Source: Roseiarcus sp963758335
GTDB taxonomy: Bacteria > Pseudomonadota > Alphaproteobacteria > Rhizobiales > Beijerinckiaceae
Assembly: GCA_963758335.1 (NCBI GenBank)
Contig: CAVWVF010000006.1
Span: 1,054,001 to 1,118,000 of the forward strand
Reading direction: 5' to 3'
Length of the DNA stretch: 64,000 nucleotides
A program made the position numbers and the translations under genes. Positions within the stretch are counted from its first letter, which is position 1, and each line of letters starts with the position of its first letter. The notes beneath the pieces were generated by a model. The model saw nothing but the letters and a program-made list of their open reading frames with translations. It was not told where the DNA came from and made no database searches. Below are positions 54,141 through 64,000 of this stretch, one piece after another.

Positions 54141-54371
54141 TTATTTCCTCTTGCGCACCTGAATGTGCCAGACGTCGCCTTTTTGCGTCGTGTCGACCAT
54201 TTCGTGGCCGACCTTGTGAATCCACTCGGGCACGTCGGCGGCCGAACCCTTGTCGGACGACAAGAGCTCGATCACGTCGCCGACCTGCGACATTTTCATC
54301 GCGGCGATCAGCTCCATCAGCGGACCCGGGCAGAAGCTGCCGCGCGCATCAACCACTCTGTTCGCAGTCAT
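54141..54371 (-). CDS. tusA: TusA sulfur carrier
   Basis: 76 residues; GGGGAGC precedes MTANRVVDARGSFCPGPLME. Cys14 in CPGP is the persulfide-carrying residue of TusA/SirA proteins. The remaining fold (AAMKMSQVGDVIELLSSDKG, VPEWIHKVGHEMVDTTQKGD) is complete. Probably relays sulfur between the DsrE protein upstream and the SQR-like enzyme downstream. Confidence 0.92.
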   Translation of the reverse strand: MTANRVVDARGSFCPGPLMELIAAMKMSQVGDVIELLSSDKGSAADVPEWIHKVGHEMVDTTQKGDVWHIQVRKRK

Positions 54372-54390
54372 CAGGCTCCCCATGCAGGTG

Positions 54391-54777
54391 TCAAAAGACC
54401 ACGATCTGCCCGCCTTCCGCGTCATTCATGAACTTGGTCAGCCCTAGGGGGCCCGCGACGCAGGAGGCGAGCTGATCCTCGCTCACGCCCATGACGTCCA
54501 TCGCCATGGAGCAGGCGTAGATCTTCGCGTCGCCGAGATCGACCGCCTGCTCGAAGATGTGCTGGAACGGCGGGGCGTTTTTCGCCTCCATGATTTCGCC
54601 GAGCTTACCTTCGCTCGGCGCGGTTTTCGGCGCGTCCTTGAGGAAGAAGGGGAAGGCGTTCATCGACAGGAAGACCGAGACCGGGCGTCCGCACACGGCA
54701 GCGACCGAGGCGGTCATCGCGGCGAACTGCAGCTTCTCGCGTTCGCCGCTCAGGCAGATGACGAAAAGCCCTTGCAT
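54391..54777 (-). CDS. DsrE/DsrE2-like sulfur-transfer protein
   Basis: 128 residues; GGGAGG precedes MQGLFVICLSGEREKLQFAA. Contains VFLSMNAFPFFLKD and AKIYACSMAMDVMGVSEDQL, the DsrE2 signature with the persulfide Cys in YACSMAMD. First gene of the four-gene sulfur operon; the promoter should lie in 54778-55040. Such DsrE2-TusA pairs shuttle sulfane sulfur in sulfur-oxidising proteobacteria. Confidence 0.88.
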   Translation of the reverse strand: MQGLFVICLSGEREKLQFAAMTASVAAVCGRPVSVFLSMNAFPFFLKDAPKTAPSEGKLGEIMEAKNAPPFQHIFEQAVDLGDAKIYACSMAMDVMGVSEDQLASCVAGPLGLTKFMNDAEGGQIVVF

Positions 54778-55040
54778 GATTCCTCCCGGCTTGTTGCGCC
54801 CGGACCGGCGTCTTGTTGAACGAAATTCCCGGCGCGTCAATCGAAAAATCGTATCGGCGTCGATTTGACGCAGAATTGCTCAGCCAAATGATCAGCTCTG
54901 TTTGCGGCCCATATTCTCAGAATCGACGTGAAGACCAACAGACCATCGTCGTTTCTCGTTTAATACAATTACGCTACCCGGTTTCTGATTAATAACGACA
55001 TTTCTTGGGTAATCTGACGCCGACCCGTCCTCGCGGACGG

Positions 55041-55267
55041 CTCAGCCATCCCCTCATTTTTCGTCGCAGGCAATTTTGCAACCTCAGATACGTATCTTGA
55101 TCCCGAGATACTCGTCTTGCGAGTTTTGCGGCACCGGATTTTGCGTCGCGATTATCGCTGATGAGGGCGCGTCATTCCAAAAACGGCGTTTTCGTTCCCC
55201 TGATCTCACGTTGAAGGGCCAAAAAGTGCCGAAATCAGGCCATTTTTCAAATGAGGGGATTCATGAG
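55041..55267 (-). mobile_element. 227-bp MITE, copy 2, with its own 9-bp target duplication
   Basis: Same element as 33801-34027 in opposite orientation, with the same length and ends (CTCAGCCATCCCCTCATTT at the left here). A different perfect 9-bp repeat, CGCGGACGG, flanks it (55032-55040 and 55268-55276), proving an independent insertion. Inner palindrome AAAACG-G-CGTTTT at 55180-55192. Confidence 0.9.
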
Positions 55268-55458
55268 CGCGGACGGAGCCGACAACGGATGTCCGGCGAC
55301 TGGGCCGGACGCTTGCGCGAAAACGGCTCTCCTTGCGAAAGTTGCAGAAAAGCAACAGTCCAGAAGGAGTTCGGGTGACGGGGCTCGAGCACTTGCCGCT
55401 CGCATTCGCGCCAAGTAACAAGGCTGACGGCGCTGGATGGCGCTAGCGGGGCCGCGTG

Positions 55459-56052
55459 ATGGGGTGGCGAGGTGTGGTTGTCGGTCTGGCCTCAGCCGGC
55501 CTCCTTAGCGGCGCGGCCTCGGCTGCGGACATCGACAGTTCGACCGTATGGTCCGCGCCGCCCGCGCCCTACATCACCTTGTTCCAGGAAGTGCGCGTCG
55601 GCGCCTTCGCGCACAACCCGGACCACGACGAGAATGCGCCTGTCGACCTGTCGATCGAGACCCTGTCGTCGAATTTGCCCTTCGCCGACTTCTCCAACCC
55701 TTACGTCAACTGGTTTCTGAGCCCGCGCATTGCGCTTGGCGCGATGATCAACACGGGGGGCAAGACGAGCTACGCCTTCGGCAGCTTCAACTGGCGGATT
55801 CCGATCTACAAGATGCTCTTCTTCGAGGGCGAGCTCGGCGGCGCTGTCAACAACTCGCCCGATTGGCAGGGCCCCGTACGGATCGACACGGGCTGCCCGG
55901 TGGCGTTCCGCGAGTCCGGCGGCTTCGGCCTTCAGCTCACGCCGAACTGGGACGTGATCGCCAGCGTCGAGCATGTCTCGCACGCGAGCTTCTGCACCAA
56001 GAAAAATCCGGGCATTACCGATTTCGGCATAAGGGTCGGCTACAAGTTCTGA
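55459..56052 (+). CDS. pagL: Lipid A 3-O-deacylase (PagL-like)
   Basis: 197 residues. A signal peptide (GVVVGLASAGLLSGAASAAD) is followed by an eight-strand-type barrel: APYITLFQEVRVGAFAHNPD, NPYVNWFLSPRIALGAMINT, TSYAFGSFNWRIPIY and a C-terminal ITDFGIRVGYKF ending in Phe. The catalytic region SVEHVSHASFC carries the His-x-Ser pair of PagL. Removes an acyl chain from lipid A in the outer membrane. Confidence 0.82.
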   Translation: MGWRGVVVGLASAGLLSGAASAADIDSSTVWSAPPAPYITLFQEVRVGAFAHNPDHDENAPVDLSIETLSSNLPFADFSNPYVNWFLSPRIALGAMINTGGKTSYAFGSFNWRIPIYKMLFFEGELGGAVNNSPDWQGPVRIDTGCPVAFRESGGFGLQLTPNWDVIASVEHVSHASFCTKKNPGITDFGIRVGYKF

Positions 56053-56451
56053 TCTTCGAATTGGCGACGGCGGACGGCCGACGTGCCCCGCGCGAGCCAG
56101 GGCGACGGGACGCGCCCCTCCTTGGGATTTACGGCGGACGTGTCGGATGGCGCCAGAAATAGGAGCTGGCCAACCTGTAGGCGCGGTCGCCGACCGCGCC
56201 CTACAACGGGCGACGAGCGCGGGATGGCTAAGCGATCGTAGATGGGGGCAGGCCGACCGGGCTCCGGGAAGGCCGCCGCGACCGGAATCCGGGCTGGCTT
56301 CCGGCGCGTCTCCGTGGCCGCTCTCCCGCCGCCTGTTTTTTCCCTGTTATATACGGCGAATTATTTCCCTGATACGCGCAAATAATTTCCCTGTTAATTT
56401 TACTATTGCCGCGCGCAGATATTTTGCAAAAAATTTTTAACTATACGCCGG
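56053..56451. other. Gene-free stretch with phased repeats (locus 4)
   Basis: No gene. TTTCCCTG units (complement of CAGGGAAA) at 56342, 56367 and 56389 lie in AT-rich DNA at 56330-56450, spaced 25 and 22 bp. The IS630-type remnant starts directly after. Confidence 0.55.
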
Positions 56452-57508
56452 CTAAGCGATAACCCGAAAATCGGCGCGGTGGATCACGCGGAAATTGTCG
56501 CTGATTTGGTCGCAGAACCGTTTCCAGCGTTTGGGCACGGTATGCCGGAGGAATTTTATGATCTCCCGGCGGAATTCGTTGAAGGTCTTGTAATCCCGGT
56601 TGTGGGTGACGTTTTCGTGCATCAAGCCCCACAACCGTTCGATGGGATCGAGATGGGGACAATAAGGCGGAAGGAAGTGCAGCACGATTTTGCGCCCGGC
56701 CGCCGCAAGCCATTCTTTGACGAGGTCAGCCTTGTGATAGCTGGCGTTGTCGACGAAGACGTGGATGAGGCGCATCGCGGTATGCGTGCCCTCGATCTCG
56801 CCCAATAGCTTGATGAAGCTCAGCGCGTTGACCTTCTCGACCTCGAGAATCTGCGTCTGGCCGGTTTCGAGATTGATGGCGCCGTGGATGTTCAGCCGGT
56901 CACGGCCCGTCGTCTGCTCCACCGCGAGGGCGACGTCCTTGCGGGCCCAGCAGCCAGCCGGCCTCACCTGATGGGTCGGATGAACCGCATCGACGAAGAC
57001 GACGGCCTCATCGACGCCCATCGTGTTGAGCAGGTTCTCGTATTCGTCGATGAAGGCTTGCTGCTTGGCGTCGTCGAGGGCGCGCGGCACCCGTTCCGGC
57101 TTGCGGTAGTCAAAGCCCAAGCGATGCAGCAACGCGATCAGCCCCGCTATAGCTCAGCCCAAATGAGCGCTTTAGCCAAGCCCCTATCTTCCGGGTGCTG
57201 CGGGGGCAATGAGCATCGATCCAATTGCCCAGAGCAATTGCCTGCTCGTCGGTGAGGAGGCTGCTGCCGCCTTCGTGGCCAAAGCTCTTCAGCCCCTCGA
57301 CGCCACCTCGCTCATAGGCCCGATGCCAATCGCGAACCGTGTCGTCGTCCAGCAACAACGCCGCCGCGACCCGCTCGCAGCTCCAGCCCTGGTCGAGAAG
57401 GACGACGGCGTTGGCTCGGCGGGCCACGCGATGCTCCGCAAGTCCATCCCGAGCAAGCCCGGTTAGGGCCCGCCGGTCGTCAGCTGAGAGAAATCCGCCG
57501 CGAATCAC
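56452..57508 (-). pseudogene. IS630-family transposase in two frames
   Basis: ORF A (57508-57110): FLSADDRRALTGLARDGLAE, then HTH LDDDTVRDWHRAYERGGVEG and NWIDAHCPRSTRKIGAWLKR. ORF B (57132-56452): LLHRLGFDYRKPERVPRAL, then the DDE core VVFVDAVHPTHQVRP, IHVFVDNASYHKADLV and FLPPYCPHLDPIERLWGLMH. The frames cross at about 57125-57132, at AGCGGGGCTG. Some IS630 members use programmed frameshifting, so it might be functional; I could not find the right-hand inverted repeat, so I call it a remnant. Confidence 0.7.
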
Positions 57509-57940
57509 ATCCCCAGACGAATCCTGTTCGTCCGCAACGTCAAGGAGTTTCTCGGCTTCTCAATGAGTCGGGGTATACAAGCATTTTTTCGTGCGAAATC
57601 GCGCCCCAAGAGCACGGTTTTCCTTGTTTTCAACCCGTTATCAGGGAAAAACAGGTCTGAACCAAGCCCCGTCGCTGACACACGGCTCATCCAGTGATCC
57701 TGGTTTGCCTGATTAGCGGAGACCGGCTTCGAACTTCGGCGACGGCGGGGCCTGCTTTCTTCAGCCCTTCCCTCGCCGGCGATTATCGTCTAACGACGGG
57801 CCGCTCATTTCGGAGGCCGGGCGTCGATCCGGCGGTAGCCATGAAGGACGCATCGCGGCCCGGAGCCTTGCGGCCTTTTTTTGCGCGCCCGTTCTGATGG
57901 TTGCGCCGCGCCGGCGAAGCGCGGGCGTAAAGAGGACTGA
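57509..57940. other. carB upstream region
   Basis: No gene. Contains a single TATCAGGGAAAAACAGG unit (about 57639-57656) of the phased-repeat type and the carB leader. carA is not adjacent. Confidence 0.4.
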
Positions 57941-61264
<3,324 letters not shown>

Positions 61265-61312
61265 CGGCGCGCCAAGACGCCGCCGCGGCAACCTCTTTTT
61301 GACGGGTAACTC

Positions 61313-61786
61313 ATGGACAAGCTGCCGATCACCGCCGCGGGCCATGCGGCGCTCGAAGCCGAATTTCTCCACCGCCAGCAGGTCGAGCGGCCGCGCATCA
61401 TCGCCGCGATCGCCGAGGCGAGATCGCACGGCGATCTGTCGGAAAACGCCGAATACCATTCGGCCAAAGAGGCGCAGTCGCACAACGAGGGGCGGATCGT
61501 CGAGCTCGAGGACCTCTTGCAGCGGGCCGAGGTGATCGACGTGTCGAAGCTGACGGGAAACACCGTCAAGTTCGGCGCGACGGTGACGCTGATCGACGAA
61601 GACACCGAGGCCGAGAGGGTGTTCCAGATCGTCGGCGACACCGAGGCGGACGTGAAGTCCGGCAGGGTTTCGATCTCGTCGCCGACCGGCCGCGCGCTGA
61701 TTGGGAAGAAAGCGGGCGACAGCGTCGAGGTGAACACGCCGGGCGGCGGCAAGAGCTATGAAATCGTGAGGGTGGCTTATATATAG
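61313..61786 (+). CDS. greA: Transcription elongation factor GreA
   Basis: 157 residues. The N-terminal coiled coil with acidic tip (AAIAEARSHGDLSENAEYHS) enters the RNA polymerase secondary channel to stimulate cleavage of backtracked RNA. The C-terminal FKBP-like domain includes SISSPTGRALIGKKAGDSVE. Follows carB by 48 bp, the usual order in alphaproteobacteria. Confidence 0.95.
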   Translation: MDKLPITAAGHAALEAEFLHRQQVERPRIIAAIAEARSHGDLSENAEYHSAKEAQSHNEGRIVELEDLLQRAEVIDVSKLTGNTVKFGATVTLIDEDTEAERVFQIVGDTEADVKSGRVSISSPTGRALIGKKAGDSVEVNTPGGGKSYEIVRVAYI

Positions 61787-61836
61787 GCTACGCCGGAAGC
61801 CGCGCCCCGACGAAGGCGCGCAATCGGAGATATGTC

Positions 61837-62300
61837 ATGTCCACCCTGGTCTTGACGCGCCGGGCTGCGCTCGCGGCGCTCGGAGCGTTCGCGCTGCCCT
61901 CCGCAATCGGCGTCGGAAGCGCGCTGGCGCCAACGTCGGTGATCCGACAGCCGAATGGGTGCAGCAGATGCTTCCCGGAGAGCTGGCCCAAGCGTTGGCT
62001 CCGTACATGGCCCCGGGCGATCGCAACGGCGCGACCCTGGTGGCGCGCATCGACAACCTTTATCTCGGGCCGAGCAGCGGCGGAGTCGAGCCGGGCGGCG
62101 CCGCCCCGGACTGGATGACGGGCGTCGTGCTCGTGAGGGGGCCGCGCGGAGCGATCGCGGCCGAAACGCCTCTGCGGGCGACGACGTCGTACTATCCGAG
62201 TCCGGTCGATCAGGCGCTGGTCGTGCAGGCCAATTACGATAGAGTATTCCAGTTGACCCAGGCTTTTGCGGGCTGGGTCCCCAAAGAGCTCGGCCTCTAA
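61837..62300 (+). pseudogene. Small exported protein with a frameshift after its signal peptide
   Basis: MSTLVLTRRAALAALGAFAL, PSAIGVGSALA is a signal peptide in one frame. The mature part (NVGDPTAEWVQQMLPGELAQ, ARIDNLYLGPSSGG, TSYYPSPVDQALVVQANYDR, VFQLTQAFAGWVPKELGL) follows in another. The shift is at about 61925-61935 (one base). Corrected length about 154 residues; hypothetical, no family name recognised. A sequencing error is possible here. Confidence 0.55.
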
Positions 62301-62396
62301 GAGCGCATCGGTTCGGCCGCGAGGGAATTTCGCGTGCCCGGCCCCGGGAGTCAGGGCATGATCGCGTTCGTCGCTTCGGCGCCGTAGTCCGCGGCG

Positions 62397-63224
62397 ATGG
62401 TTGGCGCGGGCACCGACAAGACGAAGCCGCCGGTTCTCGGCAGCCCGGCGGTCATTCTCGTCAGGCCGCAACTCGCGGTCAACATCGGCATGTCCGCGCG
62501 GGCGATGGCCAACTTCGGCCTTAAAGAACTGCGGCTCGTCAATCCGCGCGAGGGCTGGCCGCGGAGCGACGAATACCGCGACATCGCCTATTCCGCCGCG
62601 GCCGGCGCGACCGACGTCCTCGACGCGGCGCGCGTCTTTCCCAGCGTCGAGACTGCCGTCGCCGATCTCAACGCCGTCTACGCGGCGACCGCGCGCGAGC
62701 GCGGCCAGATGAAGCCGGTCCAGACCCCGAGCGCGGCGATGGCCGCGACCGCTGCGGCCGCCGGCGAAAAGCGCGGCATCCTGTTCGGCCCCGAGCGCAC
62801 CGGCCTCGACAATGACGAGGTCGCAATGGCCGATGCGATCGTCACCTTTCCCTCGAACCCCGCCTACGCCTCGCTCAACCTCGCCCAGGCGGTGCTCATC
62901 TGCGGCTACGAGTGGTTCAAGGCCGCGCACGGCGACAGGCCGCCCGCCTCGACCATCCCGCGCGCGGTCTCGCCGCCGGCGCAACGCCAGATGCTGCTCG
63001 CCTTCTTCGACTATCTCGAGGGAAGGCTCGACGAAAATGGGTTCTTCCGGCCCGTGACGAAGAAGCCCGGCATGCGGCGGAACCTGCGCAACATCTTTCA
63101 TCGGATGGAGTTGACGCAGCAGGACGTGCGCACGCTGTGGGGCGTGGTCGTCCGCCTCGTCGAGGGGCCGCGGGTCGAGGTTCAGACGCGGAGGCGCATC
63201 CGGGCGAAAAAGACGCCGGGTTGA
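62397..63224 (+). CDS. trmJ: TrmJ-like tRNA 2'-O-methyltransferase (SPOUT)
   Basis: 275 residues. SPOUT motif 1 VILVRPQLAVNIGMSARAMA, motif 2 RGILFGPERTGLDNDEVAMA and motif 3 NPAYASLNLAQAVLICGYEW form the trefoil knot. The C-terminal helical extension (RRNLRNIFHRMELTQQDVRT) is typical of TrmJ, which methylates residue 32 of several tRNAs. Starts ATG at 62397; overlapping GTG/ATG alternatives are close by. Confidence 0.9.
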   Translation: MVGAGTDKTKPPVLGSPAVILVRPQLAVNIGMSARAMANFGLKELRLVNPREGWPRSDEYRDIAYSAAAGATDVLDAARVFPSVETAVADLNAVYAATARERGQMKPVQTPSAAMAATAAAAGEKRGILFGPERTGLDNDEVAMADAIVTFPSNPAYASLNLAQAVLICGYEWFKAAHGDRPPASTIPRAVSPPAQRQMLLAFFDYLEGRLDENGFFRPVTKKPGMRRNLRNIFHRMELTQQDVRTLWGVVVRLVEGPRVEVQTRRRIRAKKTPG

Positions 63225-63745
63225 AGTCGATAAGCGCGTGGCGCGGGCCGGGCTTCGCTTTTCGCTCGTCTTTCTCGCCCGATCCGCCGCAACGCATCGC
63301 CCGAACCGCCAGCCGGCTTCGCTGGTAACAGCGGCAAAAACAGCGGATTTCGCCAAACGGGGCGTCTCCGCGGCGCTTTTCGCGGAAAAAATGCTTGCAA
63401 ATTCAAAGCGCTGATCCGAAACGACCGCTGCGGGCGGAACAGCGGAAGAATTCGCCGTAACAGCGGATTTTGACGGCGCCGCAGATTTCAATCAGCAGGG
63501 CCGGACGACGGGCCGATCCTGTCGCACGCCGGAACAGGCGCGCCCGCGTCGACGCCGAAGGCCGCTTCAGGTGCAATGCCAGCGCATAGGCAACTTGCGT
63601 CCGACGCATGGCGGAACGCAGCGGTCCGCGGCGCTCCGCCTGGGGCGTCCCGCTATTTCTGGCGGGCCCAGGTTTCCGAGTCGCACATCGACTGGCCGAC
63701 GGCGCAGCCCTTGATGGTCAGGCTCGCTGCGGCGACGGTCAAGCG
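63225..63745. repeat. Gene-free stretch with the AACAGCGGA flavour of phased repeats (locus 5)
   Basis: Hairpin GCTG-GTAA-CAGC at 63321-63332, units at 63326 and 63338 (12 apart), then 99 bp, units at 63437 and 63458 (21 apart). CCGCT (63424-63428) can pair with AGCGG (63441-63445). The remainder to 63745 has no recognised gene. Confidence 0.6.
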
Positions 63746-63985
63746 TCAATGTCGCCGCGCCAAGGAGGAATGGCTCTCCAGACGCGTGTCCGGAGAGCCC
63801 AACGCGTCGAACGGGTCGCGCCGCCGCTTACTGGGGGGCAGGGGCGGGGCGCCGCCCGCGGGAGCGCCGGCCGGCGCGCCGCCGCCAGCGGGGGCGGGAG
63901 CCGCCATTCCATGGTGGTGCATGTGGTGGTGATGATGGTGATGGTGATGGTGATGGTGATGATGGTGATGCATCGCGTGGGTCAT
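63746..63985 (-). CDS. Poly-histidine protein (possibly extends beyond the window)
   Basis: Reads MTHAM, sixteen consecutive His, M, HHHGMAAPAPAGGGAPAG, then SKRRRDPFDALGSPDTRLES. The His run is encoded by a CAT/CAC hexamer-like microsatellite (63920-63975). The frame is still open to position 64000, so the start may lie outside. Similar tracts occur in nickel/cobalt or zinc chaperones and in exported metal-buffering proteins, but there is no second domain to decide. Confidence 0.4.
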   Translation of the reverse strand: MTHAMHHHHHHHHHHHHHHHHMHHHGMAAPAPAGGGAPAGAPAGGAPPLPPSKRRRDPFDALGSPDTRLESHSSLARRH

Positions 63986-64000
63986 CGGGGCGGCGGGCTC

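Overview
The window is high-GC alphaproteobacterial DNA. A Hyphomicrobiales (Rhizobiales) methylotroph-like or Beijerinckiaceae/Methylocystaceae-like host fits best. This is inferred from the run pcm-tolC-popZ-valS followed by an exoR homologue, a rhizobial-type porin, carB-greA-trmJ, a PagL-type lipid A deacylase, and the many palindromic repeats typical of these genomes. No rRNA, complete tRNA or CRISPR array was seen. Housekeeping genes (valS, carB, greA, trmJ, tolC, ppk2) read open over long distances, so the many broken accessory genes are more likely real decay than poor sequence.

Layout. 1-9.4 kb: a porin, a chimera of gene shards (with a pdxJ start), an intact IS110-family element, and frameshifted wrbA and MFS genes. 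9.4-16.7 kb: a compact integrative element on the minus strand. It carries a tyrosine integrase, a regulator split by a stop codon, and a tightly overlapping operon (HTH protein, two unknowns, a family-A DNA polymerase, a winged-helix protein). It abuts a 3' fragment of tRNA-Cys. 16.8-31.1 kb: pcm, tolC, popZ, [IS110 remnant carrying a nested group II intron], valS, exoR and an acyltransferase-SGNH protein. 31.1-42.8 kb: a mobile-element graveyard with an IS1380-like element (5-bp target duplication), a MITE copy, an IS91/tyrosine-recombinase unit broken by a second group II intron, an IS1595 shard, an IS66-like element (8-bp duplication), and a ferritin-like gene whose halves now point in opposite directions. 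43-48.9 kb: a CUT2-type sugar ABC transporter whose permease is destroyed by a third, intron-in-intron insertion and two frameshifts. 49.2-56 kb: two transglutaminase-like proteins, PPK2, a DsrE-TusA-SQR-DUF1641 sulfur operon, a second MITE copy and PagL. 56.4-64 kb: an IS630-type remnant, carB, greA, trmJ and a poly-histidine ORF at the edge.

Most interesting signals. (1) A twintron: an outer group II intron carries a second group II intron exactly between its domains V and VI. The unit is present twice at unrelated sites, with the same outer-ORF deletions in both copies. (2) A 227-bp MITE in two copies (225/227 identical), each with its own perfect 9-bp target duplication. The only two differences compensate each other inside a palindrome. 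(3) A dispersed intergenic element of AACAGGGAA/AACAGCGGA units spaced about 11 or 21 bp. Its short stems covary between loci and its layout is conserved. (4) A small integrative element encoding its own DNA polymerase. (5) Palindromic repeats inserted in frame inside proteins.
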